The notes under the pieces are model-generated. The model searched no databases. It was given only the letters and a program-made list of their open reading frames with translations, and was not told the DNA's origin. The position numbers and the translations under genes are program-made. Positions 8,091 to 16,779 of a DNA stretch of 64,000 bases are shown one piece after another. How positions within the stretch are numbered: the first letter of the stretch is position 1; the number at the start of each line of letters is the position of its first letter. Source of the DNA: Lentzea flava (GTDB lineage Bacteria; Actinomycetota; Actinomycetes; Mycobacteriales; Pseudonocardiaceae). The stretch is taken from contig NZ_BMRE01000005.1 of the NCBI RefSeq assembly GCF_014648475.1, forward strand, positions 1 through 64,000, given 5' to 3'.

Positions 8091-9173
8091 ATGGCAGCAC
8101 AGGTCGTATTGGTAGCCGGGTTCACCCACCACGACGTCGCCGACGAGCTCTGGCGCGCGTCACCGGACTCGGTGCTGGTCCGGCACGACCTCAGCGGCCT
8201 CGCCGAAGGCGTGGTCCGGCGGTGGGTCGACGGTCGGCTGACCGTGCTCGAACTCGCACACGGCTGCGTGTCGTGCACCCTGCGCCTCGATCTCATCCCG
8301 CTGCTCGAAAGCCTCGACGGCCGCGTGATCGTGCACCTGGACCCGGTGCTGGAACCGGAGGCCGTCTGCTTCGCGCTCGGGGAGACCGAGGTCGAGGTCG
8401 AGGCCGTGATCACGGTCGTCGACAGCGCGACCTGGCTGGACGACGCGACCGGCGGCGACACGCTCGCCGACCGGGGCATGCGGGCCGCGGAGGGCGACGA
8501 GCGCACCGTCGCGCAGGTCGTGGTCGGCCAGGCGGAGTTCGCCGACGCGATCGTGCTGACCGGCGACGACCCGGTGCTGAACGCCGTGCTGGACAGGCTG
8601 GTCCCGCTCGCGCCGCGGCAACGGCTCGACTCGTTGGACGTGACAGCGTTGCTCGCCGCGATCCCCGACGACGCCCGGCGCGGCGGTTTCGACGACGGCT
8701 TCGGTTCCCTGCTGTACGGACGGCCTCCGCTGGAGCCGGCGCACGGGGTGTCCGTCGTCCACTTCACCGAGCGGCGCCCGTTCCACCCGATGCGGCTGCA
8801 CAACGCACTCGACGTGCTCCTGGAGGGTGTCGTGCGCACCCGCGGCCGGGTGTGGGTGGCGAGCCAGCCCGACCTGGCGCTGTGGCTCGAGTCCGCGGGC
8901 GGCGGGCTGCGCGTCGGCAACCTCGGCGAGTGGCTCGCCGCGGCGGACGACTGGTCCGAGGCCGACGCGGAGCGCCGTGCGGCCGCATCCCTGCAGTGGG
9001 ACCCCTACTACGGCGACCGTTCGCAGGAGCTGGTCGTGATCACGCGGTCCTCCCCGGACGAGATCACCGCGGCACTGCGCGAGGCGCTGGTGACCGACGA
9101 GGAACTGGCCCTGATCAGCGAGCTCGACTTCGCCGACCCGTTCGCCGACTGGCACGAGGAGATGGAAATCTGA
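8091..9173 (+). CDS. COG0523-like protein lacking the GTPase P-loop
   Basis: A 360-aa paralogue of the CobW/COG0523 G3E family. The N-terminal Walker A is absent: the sequence at residues 8-20 is [13 protein letters not shown] where GxxGxGKT is expected. The metal-binding GCxCC motif is altered to GCVSC (residues 58-62), with serine in place of one cysteine. The C-terminal CobW_C region is well conserved ([20 protein letters not shown]). It is therefore unlikely to hydrolyse GTP and may be a partner or metal-trafficking variant of the next gene. It is followed by an intact GTPase (junction TGATG) and preceded by a Zur-like box, which suggests a zinc-starvation role. Confidence 0.75.
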   Translation: MAAQVVLVAGFTHHDVADELWRASPDSVLVRHDLSGLAEGVVRRWVDGRLTVLELAHGCVSCTLRLDLIPLLESLDGRVIVHLDPVLEPEAVCFALGETEVEVEAVITVVDSATWLDDATGGDTLADRGMRAAEGDERTVAQVVVGQAEFADAIVLTGDDPVLNAVLDRLVPLAPRQRLDSLDVTALLAAIPDDARRGGFDDGFGSLLYGRPPLEPAHGVSVVHFTERRPFHPMRLHNALDVLLEGVVRTRGRVWVASQPDLALWLESAGGGLRVGNLGEWLAAADDWSEADAERRAAASLQWDPYYGDRSQELVVITRSSPDEITAALREALVTDEELALISELDFADPFADWHEEMEI

Positions 9174-10300
9174 TGCGCACGCCCGTGACCGTCCTCTCCG
9201 GATTCCTCGGCTCCGGCAAGACGACGCTGCTCAACCACGTGCTCGCCAACCGCGAGGGCAGGCGGGTCGCGGTCATCGTCAACGACATGAGCGAGGTCAA
9301 CATCGACGCCGCCCTGGTCGCGGGCCAGGGCACGCTCGACCGCACCACCGAGCGGCTGGTCGAGCTGACCAACGGCTGCATCTGCTGCACGTTGCGGGAA
9401 GACCTCCTCGACAGCGTCGGCGAACTGGCGCGGTCGGGCCGGTTCGACACGATCCTCATCGAGTCCACCGGCATCTCCGAGCCCATGCCGGTGGTGGCGA
9501 CGTTCGACTGGACTTTCTCCGACGGCACGAGCCTCTCCGACCACGCCCGCCTCGACACGATGGTGACGCTGATCGACGCGGCCGGGTTCCTGCGTGAACT
9601 GACCGCGGGCGACCGCCTGGACGAACGCGACCTGGCCGCCGCGGACTCCGACGAGCGCACGATCTCGGACCTGCTCGTGGACCAGGCCGAGTTCGCCGAC
9701 CTGCTCGTGGTGAACAAGACCGACCTCGTCAGCGAGGAGGAACTGGCCACCCTCGAAGCCGTGCTGCGCCGACTCAACCCGACTGCCCGGCTGCTGCGCA
9801 CGCGGCACGGCGTCGTCGACCTGGCCGAGGTGCTCGACACCGGCCGCTACGACCCGATCACCGCCGCGCAGGCGCCGGGCTGGGCCCAGGAACTGGCGGG
9901 CACGCACACGCCCGAGACCGAGGAGTACGGGATCAGGTCGGTCACCTACCGCGCGTCCCGGCCGTTCCACCCCGCCCGGCTCGTGGCGGCGCTCGCCGAC
10001 TGGGAAGGTGTGTTGCGCAGCAAGGGTTTCTGCCACGTCGCGAGCCGCCCGGACGTGCTCGCCGTGTGGTCGCAGGCCGGGCCGAACCTGACGCTGGAGC
10101 CGGGTCAGCTGCTCACCACGCCGATGGCCAGGCAGGAACTGGTGTTCATCGGGGTGGATCTCGACGTCACCGAGCCTCGGCGGCGACTCGATCCGGCGCT
10201 GCTCACCGACTCCGAGCTGGCGGCGGGGCCCGAGGTGTGGCGGACGTTCTCCGACCCGTTGCCGGAGTGGGACACCGCCGAGCTGCACGGGCACGCCTGA
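9173..10300 (+). CDS. COG0523 (CobW/G3E) GTPase metallochaperone
   Basis: A 375-aa G3E GTPase. Walker A is GFLGSGKT (residues 10-17), the metal-binding motif GCICC is at 68-72, the switch region is ESTGISEP and the base-specificity motif is VVNKTDLV. The CobW C-terminal domain follows ([18 protein letters not shown]). Zur-regulated members of this family insert zinc into client proteins during zinc limitation. The ATG overlaps the preceding stop by one base (TGATG), so it is coupled to the P-loop-less paralogue. Confidence 0.9.
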   Translation: MRTPVTVLSGFLGSGKTTLLNHVLANREGRRVAVIVNDMSEVNIDAALVAGQGTLDRTTERLVELTNGCICCTLREDLLDSVGELARSGRFDTILIESTGISEPMPVVATFDWTFSDGTSLSDHARLDTMVTLIDAAGFLRELTAGDRLDERDLAAADSDERTISDLLVDQAEFADLLVVNKTDLVSEEELATLEAVLRRLNPTARLLRTRHGVVDLAEVLDTGRYDPITAAQAPGWAQELAGTHTPETEEYGIRSVTYRASRPFHPARLVAALADWEGVLRSKGFCHVASRPDVLAVWSQAGPNLTLEPGQLLTTPMARQELVFIGVDLDVTEPRRRLDPALLTDSELAAGPEVWRTFSDPLPEWDTAELHGHA

Positions 10301-10395
10301 CGGACCGGCGGCCGGGCGCGGGCCTTCCTCACAGAGACCGATCACTGCTCGTGGAACGCTCTGCGCGACACGGACCGTCCACCCCGGGAGGAAGC

Positions 10396-11214
10396 ATGGC
10401 CGAGGACCGGCAGACCGAGATGCGCGGCGCCTTCGACGCCGCCGCGGCGGACTTCACCGCCCTGGGCGAGCACCTCTGGGAACCCATCGGATCGGCCACG
10501 GTCGCCATCGCCGGCCTCCAGCCTGGTGACCGCGTTCTCGACGCCTGTTGCGGCACGGGCGCTTCCGCGATCCCGGCCGCGCGGGTGGTCGGACCGTCCG
10601 GTCACGTCGACGCCGTGGACCTGTCCGGCCCGATGGTCGACGAGCTGCGCCGGCGGTCCGGCGATCTGCCCCAGCTGCACGCACACCGGTCGGACGTGAC
10701 GGCGTGGACCACCGGCGATTACGACGTGGTGCAGTCGGCGCTGGGGATCTTCTTCTTCCCGGACATGACCGCGGGAACCGACCACCTGATCGGCCTCGCG
10801 CGTCCTGGCGGCCGGGTCGTGTTCACGATCTGGCGCGGCGACGCGATGGCGGCGGCGGGGCGGCGCCTCGGCCGTGCCATCGCCGAGGCCACGAACACCC
10901 CACCGGCCCCGCCACGTCCGCCGCACCTCATCGACCAGGTCAACCAGGCCGGCACGTTCGCGGCGTGGCTGACCGAGCGGGGGCTCGACGACGTCGACGT
11001 GACCGTGCACGAGCACGCGCTGACGATGACGCCCGAGGTGGCGTGGCTGGTGATCGTCGGATCCGGGTTCCGCGGCGGGCTGGAGAAGGTGCCCGCCGAC
11101 CGGCGGGACGCGGTGCGCGAGATCTACCTGGCGTCGTTGCTGGACGACGGCGAGCCCGAGCTCGACGCGACGACGCTGATCGGCACCGGCGTCAGCCCAC
11201 GGCGTCGTCCGTGA
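10396..11214 (+). CDS. SAM-dependent class I methyltransferase
   Basis: A 272-aa Rossmann-fold methyltransferase. Motif I is VLDACCGTGASAIPAA (residues of about 48-63), followed by the acidic strand VDAVDLSGPMVDEL and motif IV YDVVQSALGIFFFPDM. It is of the UbiE/Coq5-like type and the substrate is unknown. Start ATG 10396 has GGGAGGAAG immediately upstream at good spacing. The 3' end overlaps the convergent ArsR gene by 23 nt. The 95-bp gap before it holds no recognisable element. Confidence 0.85.
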   Translation: MAEDRQTEMRGAFDAAAADFTALGEHLWEPIGSATVAIAGLQPGDRVLDACCGTGASAIPAARVVGPSGHVDAVDLSGPMVDELRRRSGDLPQLHAHRSDVTAWTTGDYDVVQSALGIFFFPDMTAGTDHLIGLARPGGRVVFTIWRGDAMAAAGRRLGRAIAEATNTPPAPPRPPHLIDQVNQAGTFAAWLTERGLDDVDVTVHEHALTMTPEVAWLVIVGSGFRGGLEKVPADRRDAVREIYLASLLDDGEPELDATTLIGTGVSPRRRP

Positions 11215-11548
11215 CGCCCAGCCCCAGGTGTTCGATGTGGTAGACGGCTTCGTCGAGCAGCATCGCGACGTGGTTGTCGTACAGGGCGTAGACGATGCTT
11301 CGGCCTTGCCGGGTGCCGGTGACGAGCCCGAGCGCGCGCAGCAAACGCAGCTGGTGCGACACGGCTGACTGCTCCATCTCGACGGCGTCGGCGAGCTCGC
11401 CGACCGAGCAGGCGCCGTGCCGGAGCCGGGTCAGGATCCGCAGGCGGCTCGGTGTCGCGAGCGCCTGGAGGGTCGCCGCGACCGTCGCCGCCGACTCGGC
11501 GTCCAGCTGCGCAGGAGGGGTGGTTCTGCCCTCGATCCCGTGACCCAT
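11192..11548 (-). CDS. ArsR/SmtB metal-sensing repressor
   Basis: A 118-aa winged-helix repressor. The recognition helix region reads SVGELADAVEMEQSAVSHQLRLL. The last helix carries DNHVAMLLDEAVYHIEHL, whose Asp, His(+2), His(+13) and His(+16) spacing is that of the alpha-5 metal site of SmtB/CzrA/NmtR proteins (zinc, cobalt or nickel). No alpha-3 Cys site is visible. It is divergent from a P1B metal ATPase with an inverted repeat between them, so the usual model applies: apo-repressor blocks the pump gene and metal releases it. A TAGGAT hexamer 6 nt before ATG suggests leaderless expression. Confidence 0.9.
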   Translation of the reverse strand: MGHGIEGRTTPPAQLDAESAATVAATLQALATPSRLRILTRLRHGACSVGELADAVEMEQSAVSHQLRLLRALGLVTGTRQGRSIVYALYDNHVAMLLDEAVYHIEHLGLGVTDDAVG

Positions 11549-11567
11549 GGGAACATCCTACTCAGTG

Positions 11568-11603
11568 AACACATGAAGACCTCTTCAGATGTTCCTGTAT
11601 GGT
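11568..11603 (+). promoter_or_regulatory. ArsR-type operator and promoter of the metal ATPase gene
   Basis: TGAAGA-CC-TCTTCA (11574-11587) is a perfect inverted repeat. It extends to AACA at 11568-11571 and TGTT at 11590-11593, giving a 26-bp imperfect 12-2-12 palindrome typical of ArsR/SmtB sites. TATGGT (11598-11603) is a -10 box 7 nt before GTG 11611. The operator lies between the divergent repressor and ATPase genes and can control both. Confidence 0.7.
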
Positions 11604-11610
11604 GTGCCGC

Positions 11611-13458
11611 GTGACTGCCACCCTGCTGCTCGACGATCCGCACCGGGCACCCGCCGCCCGGCGTTCACCGTTCTCGATCACCGAGGTCCGGTGGGCGATC
11701 GCCGCGACAGCCCTGTTCCTGCTGGGACTCGGGGCGAAGCTCGCGGGCGCCCCGCCGTGGACGTGGTGGGCGCTGCTGCTCGCCTGCTACGCCGCCGGAG
11801 GCTGGGAACCCGCGCTCTCCGGGATCACCGCGCTGCGCGAACGCACGCTGGACGTGGACCTGCTGATGATCGTCGCGGCGATCGGCGCGGCGTCGATCGG
11901 GCAGGTCGTCGACGGCGGGCTGCTGATCGTCATCTTCGCGACGTCCGGTGCGCTCGAAGCCGTGCTGACGCAACGGACCGCCGACTCCGTGCGCGGGTTG
12001 CTCGACCTCGCGCCACAACGGGCCTGCCTGCTCGTGGACGGCGGCGAGCGGGACGTCGACGCGGCGTCACTGGCGGTCGGCGACGAGATCCTGGTGCGGC
12101 CGGGTGAGCGGATCGGCGCGGACGGCGAGGTGATCGGCGGGCGCAGCGAGGCGGACGAGGCCTCGATCACCGGTGAGCCGCTGCCCGTGCCGAAGAGCCC
12201 CGGCAGCGAGGTGTTCGCCGGATCGCTCAACGGCACCGGGGCGCTGCGCGTGCGGGTCATCCGCGAGCCGCGGGACTCCGTGATCGCCCGGATCGTCGCG
12301 CTGGTCGAGCAGGCGTCGGCCACGAAGGCGAGGACGCAGCTGTTCATCGAGAAGGTCGAGCAGCGCTACTCCGTCGCGATGGTCGCCGTGACGCTCGCGT
12401 TGTTCACGGTGCCGTTGCTCTTCGGGGCCGCGTTCGAACCCACGCTGCTGCGCGCGATGACGTTCATGATCGTGGCATCGCCGTGCGCGTTGGTGCTCGC
12501 GACGATGCCGCCGCTGCTGGCGGCCATCGCCAACGCCGGAAAGCGCGGCGTGCTGGTGAAGTCCGCGGTCGCGATGGAACAGCTCGGCACCGTCGACGCG
12601 GTCGCCCTCGACAAGACCGGCACGCTCACCGAGGGCACACCCCACGTCGTCACCGGCGACGACGACGCCCTCACCCTGGCCGCCGCGGCCGAGCAGTTCA
12701 GCGAACACCCGATCGGCCGCGCGATCGTCGCCGCCGCACGCGAACGAGGGCTGCCGATTCCTCCGGCGGCGGATTTCGTCGCCACTCCCGGCGTCGGGGT
12801 GACCGCGCGCGTGTCGGGACGGGTGGTCGCGGTGCGCCGGCACGACTCCGCGGACACCACCGCCGTCGAGGTCGTCGCCGACGACGTGCGGGTCGGCGTG
12901 ATTGAGCTCGCCGACCGGGTGCGGTCGTCCAGCGCGGCCGCCGTGGGAGAGCTCACCGTCCTGACCGGACGGAGCCCGGTGCTGCTGACCGGTGACAACC
13001 ACGCTGCGGCGCAACGGGTTGCCGCTGAGGTCGGCATCACCGACGTGCGCTCGGGACTGCTGCCGCAGGACAAGGTCCGCGCCGTGCGGGAGATGAACGG
13101 CAACGTGCTGTTCGTCGGCGACGGCGTGAACGACGCACCCGCGCTCGCGACCGCACACGCCGGCATCGCGTTGGGACGCAAGGGTTCCGATCTCACTGTG
13201 GACACCGCCGACGCGGTGGTGGTCGGCGACGACCTCACCGTGGTGCCCGAGGTGGTGGCGCTGGCCAGGCGCGCGCGGAGGGTGGTGATCGCGAACCTCG
13301 CGATCGCGGGCGCGTTCATCGTCGTGTTGTCGGTCTGGGACCTCGTCGGCACGCTGCCGCTCCCCCTCGGCGTCGCGGGCCACGAGGGCTCCACGGTGCT
13401 GGTGGCGCTCAACGGCATGCGGTTGCTGACCCGGCGCCAGATCAGTGCGTCTCGCTGA
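11611..13458 (+). CDS. P1B-type heavy-metal transporting ATPase
   Basis: A 615-aa P-type ATPase. The transmembrane metal site is SPC (Cys near residue 292). The phosphorylation motif DKTGT begins at Asp334, the class-defining His-Pro is SEHPIG (His366), the actuator loop is ITGEP and the hinge is GDGVNDAP. It has about six to eight membrane segments and no N-terminal heavy-metal-binding domain. It probably exports zinc, cobalt, nickel or cadmium, matching the alpha-5 type sensor next door. GTG 11611 is chosen over ATG 11599 because the -10 hexamer overlaps the latter and lies 7 nt before the former. Confidence 0.9.
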   Translation: MTATLLLDDPHRAPAARRSPFSITEVRWAIAATALFLLGLGAKLAGAPPWTWWALLLACYAAGGWEPALSGITALRERTLDVDLLMIVAAIGAASIGQVVDGGLLIVIFATSGALEAVLTQRTADSVRGLLDLAPQRACLLVDGGERDVDAASLAVGDEILVRPGERIGADGEVIGGRSEADEASITGEPLPVPKSPGSEVFAGSLNGTGALRVRVIREPRDSVIARIVALVEQASATKARTQLFIEKVEQRYSVAMVAVTLALFTVPLLFGAAFEPTLLRAMTFMIVASPCALVLATMPPLLAAIANAGKRGVLVKSAVAMEQLGTVDAVALDKTGTLTEGTPHVVTGDDDALTLAAAAEQFSEHPIGRAIVAAARERGLPIPPAADFVATPGVGVTARVSGRVVAVRRHDSADTTAVEVVADDVRVGVIELADRVRSSSAAAVGELTVLTGRSPVLLTGDNHAAAQRVAAEVGITDVRSGLLPQDKVRAVREMNGNVLFVGDGVNDAPALATAHAGIALGRKGSDLTVDTADAVVVGDDLTVVPEVVALARRARRVVIANLAIAGAFIVVLSVWDLVGTLPLPLGVAGHEGSTVLVALNGMRLLTRRQISASR

Positions 13459-13470
13459 TCGTCGTCCGGG

Positions 13471-14094
13471 TCAGGCCTTGACCGCGGCCACCCGCTCGAC
13501 CGTGCCGAGCTTGAGCCGTTCCTGCCGCTGGACCACGAACCCGGCCTGCTCCACCAGCGGCAGCGGCCGGCGGGTCTGGTAGTCGCCGCACAACCGCACG
13601 CTCAGCTTCTCCAGCAGCGACTGTCCGAAGTGGACAATGCGGTGGTGGCTGCCGACGTGGTCGAGCAGCAGCAGCTTCCCGCCGGGACGCAACACGCGGT
13701 GCATCTCCGCGATCGCCGCCCGATCGTCCGGCACACCGCACAGGCCGAGCGTGCACACGACGGTGTCGAACGAGGCGCCGGGGAACGGCAGCGCCTGGGC
13801 GTCGCCCTCCCTCAGGTCGACGGCACGGCCGAGGGAGGCGGCGCGGTCACGGGCGATGGCGAGCATCGCCGGGCTGAGGTCGAGTCCGGTGAGCGTGACG
13901 TCCGCCGGATAGTGCTCGAGGTTGCGGCCCGTGCCGATCGCGACCTCGAGCACCGCGCCGGTCGCCTGCGAGCACACCCACTCGCGGCCACCGGCGAACT
14001 GAACGCGTTCGAAGAAGCCGATGTCGCGGTCATAACGCGGCGCGTAGCGGTTCCACACCTCGCGAAGACCATCGGTGTCGAACGTCTTGCTCAT
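13471..14094 (-). CDS. SAM-dependent methyltransferase (UbiE-like)
   Basis: A 207-aa class I methyltransferase. Motif I is VLEVAIGTGRNLEHYP (residues of about 48-63), then TGLDLSPAMLAIAR, FDTVVCTLGLCGVPD and RVLRPGGKLLLLDHVGS. The start ATG overlaps the upstream glycosyltransferase stop by 4 nt (ATGA), so the two form a bicistron. Methylation of a lipid, quinone or glycoside is possible. The context, a tailoring-type glycosyltransferase, suggests modification of the same small molecule, but this is inference. Confidence 0.85.
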   Translation of the reverse strand: MSKTFDTDGLREVWNRYAPRYDRDIGFFERVQFAGGREWVCSQATGAVLEVAIGTGRNLEHYPADVTLTGLDLSPAMLAIARDRAASLGRAVDLREGDAQALPFPGASFDTVVCTLGLCGVPDDRAAIAEMHRVLRPGGKLLLLDHVGSHHRIVHFGQSLLEKLSVRLCGDYQTRRPLPLVEQAGFVVQRQERLKLGTVERVAAVKA

Positions 14095-15257
14095 CTCGCC
14101 GTCCCTTCCCACAGCAGGGCCGCATGGCACACCTCGACGGGGTCGCGCACATCGGCCGCGGTCGCCGCCGCCCTGGCCGCGGCGGCAGCGAAACCCGGAT
14201 CGCGCAGCACGCGCCCCACGGCAGCCCGCAGGCCATCCACTGTGGACGGTCGCACGACGAGCCCGCTGCCCTGACGCGCCACCCGGTTCGCCATCTCCCA
14301 CTGGTCTCCGCCGCCCGGCACCACCACGACGGGCACCTCCGCCCGCAACGCCTTGACCAGCATCCCGTGCCCGCCGCCGCAGACCAGCACGGACGACTCG
14401 CGCAGCAGCTCGTCCTGCCTGCCAGGGCCCGACCGCGCCCACTCCGGCAGCTGCGCCGGTGGCGGTGCGAACGTCGACACCACGGCCCGCACTCCCATGC
14501 CGTCCAACGCTTCGAGCGTCATCCCCGCCAGGTCGGCCGCGCCGGTCCACGCCGTCGACGGGGCGATCATCACCAGCGGAGCGGTGCCCGGCGGCGGGAT
14601 CATCCGCTCCCGGCTCGCCTCCCACAGCAGCGGGCCGACGACGTGGGCGTTGTCCGGCCAGTCCGGGCGCGGCACCTCCAGAGCGGGCAACGTCGCGATC
14701 AGCCGCACCACCGGGCCCGGTCCTCGCGCGCTCAGGCCGATCCGCTGCCGCACCACGGCGCGTTGCCGTTCGCCCTGGCGGATCGACCGCGCTGTCATCG
14801 CCCGCAGCAAGGCATCGCGCAGCCTGCCTCGCACACCGGTTCCTGCAGCGAGCCCGCTGCCCATGGGCGGCAGCGCTTTCGACGGCTCATAGAGCGGATG
14901 GGGTGACAGCTGCGCCCACGGCACGCCGAGCAGTTCGGCCGCCATGCTCGCGCCCAGCGCGAGGACGTCGCACACCACCAGATCCGGGGCGAGAGCCGCG
15001 AGCTGCGGAGTGAGCGCCGTCGCGAGCACCGCGGCCTGGTCGTGCAGAGCCTGGCCGATGTCCGCGGCGTCGCGCAGATCGGCCAGCGCCAGACCGGGGA
15101 CGCGGGACGCCTCGATCCCCTCGCGTGAGGCTGCGTCGACCCACCGGCCTCCGGTGAGCAGGACCGGCGTGTCCCCTGCCGCGGCGAACCTCAGGCACAG
15201 CGCCATCGCCGGCACCACGTGGCCCGGATCGCCCCCTGAGACGACAGCTACCCGCAC
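14091..15257 (-). CDS. GT1-family glycosyltransferase (MGT/UGT-like)
   Basis: A 388-aa GT-B fold glycosyltransferase. The N-terminus VAVVSGGDPGHVVPAMALC is the acceptor-side signature. The C-terminal donor-binding segment CGGGHGMLVKALRAEVPVVV followed by PGGGDQWEMANRV corresponds to the GGxGT and PxxxDQ motifs of macrolide and rhamnosyl-type UGTs. It probably transfers a nucleotide-activated sugar to a small hydrophobic acceptor. It is translationally coupled to the methyltransferase. No sugar-biosynthesis genes are adjacent, so the donor may be a common NDP-sugar. Confidence 0.85.
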   Translation of the reverse strand: MRVAVVSGGDPGHVVPAMALCLRFAAAGDTPVLLTGGRWVDAASREGIEASRVPGLALADLRDAADIGQALHDQAAVLATALTPQLAALAPDLVVCDVLALGASMAAELLGVPWAQLSPHPLYEPSKALPPMGSGLAAGTGVRGRLRDALLRAMTARSIRQGERQRAVVRQRIGLSARGPGPVVRLIATLPALEVPRPDWPDNAHVVGPLLWEASRERMIPPPGTAPLVMIAPSTAWTGAADLAGMTLEALDGMGVRAVVSTFAPPPAQLPEWARSGPGRQDELLRESSVLVCGGGHGMLVKALRAEVPVVVVPGGGDQWEMANRVARQGSGLVVRPSTVDGLRAAVGRVLRDPGFAAAAARAAATAADVRDPVEVCHAALLWEGTAR

Positions 15258-15276
15258 ACCGGCCAGTCTGCCCTGC

Positions 15277-15711
15277 TCAGAACGTCTTGCTGAAGTGCAA
15301 CGCCGGGATGACGTAACCGGAACTCAGGTAAAGCCGGTGAGCGTCGTGCCGGTGGGTTCCCGAGTCGAGATGAACTCCCGCGCAGTCGAGGCGGCGCGCC
15401 TCCTCGTCGACCCACCTGAGCAGGGCGCCCGCGTGACCCTGCTTTCGCGCGGACGGGAGCGTGCTCACGTCGTCGATGTACAGGTGCGATCCGGCGTAGA
15501 GGTTCGTCATGTGCCGGAATCCCGCGACCGCGGCGACACGGCCTGCGGAGTCGAGGGAGGCGATGAGCCGGTAGCCCTCCTTGCGCTGGACCCGCACCGC
15601 CGACACGAAGTCGTCCTCGGACGTCAGGTGCGGGCGGAGCTCCCGCATCGCCTCGTAGGCCAGCGCGGTGTTCTCGTCGTCGAGCTCGGTGATGGTGTGT
15701 TGTTCGGTCAC
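15277..15711 (-). CDS. GNAT-family N-acetyltransferase
   Basis: A 144-aa GNAT. The beta-4 strand LYIDDVSTLPSARKQGHAGALL contains the RxxGHA acetyl-CoA pyrophosphate loop. The C-terminal segment HRLYLSSGYVIPALHF is the usual fold end. The substrate is unknown. The 3' end lies 19 nt from the glycosyltransferase start, so they may be cotranscribed. A strong hairpin lies just upstream of the start codon. Confidence 0.85.
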   Translation of the reverse strand: MTEQHTITELDDENTALAYEAMRELRPHLTSEDDFVSAVRVQRKEGYRLIASLDSAGRVAAVAGFRHMTNLYAGSHLYIDDVSTLPSARKQGHAGALLRWVDEEARRLDCAGVHLDSGTHRHDAHRLYLSSGYVIPALHFSKTF

Positions 15712-15731
15712 ACCGGTGATCGTCGGCGAGA

Positions 15732-15780
15732 AAGTGGCCTTTCGGGATACCCATTCCGCAGGTATCCCGAAAGGCCACTT
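15732..15780 (-). terminator. Perfect 20-bp stem hairpin
   Basis: The arms 15732-15751 and 15761-15780 are perfect 20-bp reverse complements around a 9-nt loop. The structure sits 9 nt beyond the stop of the DUF4394 gene and 20 nt before the GNAT start. There is no T-tract, as is usual for actinobacterial terminators, so it most likely ends the DUF4394 transcript. It could also shield mRNA ends. Confidence 0.7.
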
Positions 15781-15788
15781 CGCGGCGG

Positions 15789-16649
15789 TCAGCTACCGGT
15801 CAGCGAGATCGCGAGGTCCGTGACGGCCAGCGGGAACTGGCCGAGGCTGGTGGCCGTGCCGTTGAGCAGGTTGACGCTGTACAACGACGCCGTGCCGTTC
15901 GCTGCGACGAGAGACGCGAATCCCGTCGACGACACGGCCTTGCCGTTGCTCAACGTGCTGTAGATGTCGAAACCCGCGTTGGCACCGGCGTCGACGGTGA
16001 GCTTGCCGGTGGCGGTGAGCAGGCCGTTGTTGGCGGGCGACTGGATCAGCACCTCGTCGGTGGCCGTGCCGATGTCGAACAACGTGGTCGCGGTGTCCGG
16101 GTTCAGGTCGTTGTTCGTGTAGGCCGCCGCGGTGACGCCCCTGGTCGGCCCGAGCGCGGGCGGGGTGGACAGGACGGCGTCCTCCGTCGTGGTGTGGTCG
16201 CCGAGGTTGTGCCGCAGGCTCTGGCCGGTGTCGCTGACGATCCGCAGCCGGTCGGCCGCCGGGTTGAAGTCGACGCCGAAGTTCGTGCCGTACAGCGGAA
16301 CCGTCAGCTGCGAGACCTTCGTGACCGTCACGTCAGTGACCTGCGGCGGGGTCTTGACCGTGTAGACGCCGCCCTTGTTGCCCACCAGGTACATCAGGCC
16401 GTCCTGGACCCGGAAGTCCAGGCCGATCGCCGCCGTGTCGCCGGAGAACCCGCCGATGAGTCTCACCCAGTTCAGCTCCTGCGGCTTGTCCGTGGTGAAC
16501 GTCGCCATCAGCGTGCCGTCCGCCGTGATCCCGAACGCCCGCAGGCCGGACGTCTGCGCGACACTGCTCTGCCCGCCGCCGGCGACGGCCGCCGCCACCG
16601 ACAACGCCACGGCCACCGCGGCGGCACCCTTCTTGACCCGTGCCCTCAT
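15789..16649 (-). CDS. Secreted DUF4394 protein, copy 1
   Basis: A 286-aa protein. Residues 1 to about 31 form a Sec signal peptide (RARVKK, then AAAVAVALSVAAAVAGGG). The rest is a single DUF4394 domain, recognised by LRAFGITADGTLMATFTTD, VGNKGGVYTV, FNPAADRLRIVSDTGQSLRHN, AYTNNDLNPDTATTLFDIGT and FDIYSTL. This is a beta-propeller-like extracellular family of unknown function. It is a tandem duplicate of the next gene upstream, with about 80% identity by eye, and its promoter carries two of the same 11-bp-spaced repeats. Confidence 0.85.
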   Translation of the reverse strand: MRARVKKGAAAVAVALSVAAAVAGGGQSSVAQTSGLRAFGITADGTLMATFTTDKPQELNWVRLIGGFSGDTAAIGLDFRVQDGLMYLVGNKGGVYTVKTPPQVTDVTVTKVSQLTVPLYGTNFGVDFNPAADRLRIVSDTGQSLRHNLGDHTTTEDAVLSTPPALGPTRGVTAAAYTNNDLNPDTATTLFDIGTATDEVLIQSPANNGLLTATGKLTVDAGANAGFDIYSTLSNGKAVSSTGFASLVAANGTASLYSVNLLNGTATSLGQFPLAVTDLAISLTGS

Positions 16650-16684
16650 CAGCCCACTCCCTGTGCCAGAAGTCCTTGTGGCAC

Positions 16685-16717
16685 AAGCTATTCGAGGGGT
16701 CTGGACGTCGACTGGAC
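16685..16717 (-). promoter_or_regulatory. SARP-like heptamer pair and -10, DUF4394 copy 1
   Basis: Read leftward, GTCCAGT (16717-16711) and GTCCAGA (16706-16700) are direct repeats at an 11-bp period. They are followed 9 nt later by TAGCTT (16690-16685), a -10 hexamer. The start codon is 36 nt further on. Direct heptamers on one face of the helix, about 8 bp from the -10, are the known binding architecture of SARP activators. Which regulator binds is unknown. Confidence 0.6.
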
Positions 16718-16724
16718 GGCAGCA

Positions 16725-16759
16725 CCCCGCCCCGGGGCACCGAAGGCTCCGGGGCGGGG
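16725..16759 (-). terminator. GC-rich hairpin after DUF4394 copy 2
   Basis: CCCCGCCCCGG (16725-16735) and CCGGGGCGGGG (16749-16759) form a perfect 11-bp stem with a 13-nt loop, 20 nt downstream of the copy-2 stop codon. It lies directly before the copy-1 promoter repeats, insulating the two tandem genes. Confidence 0.65.
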
Positions 16760-16779
16760 CTCGCTGCCGGGGTCGGGGT

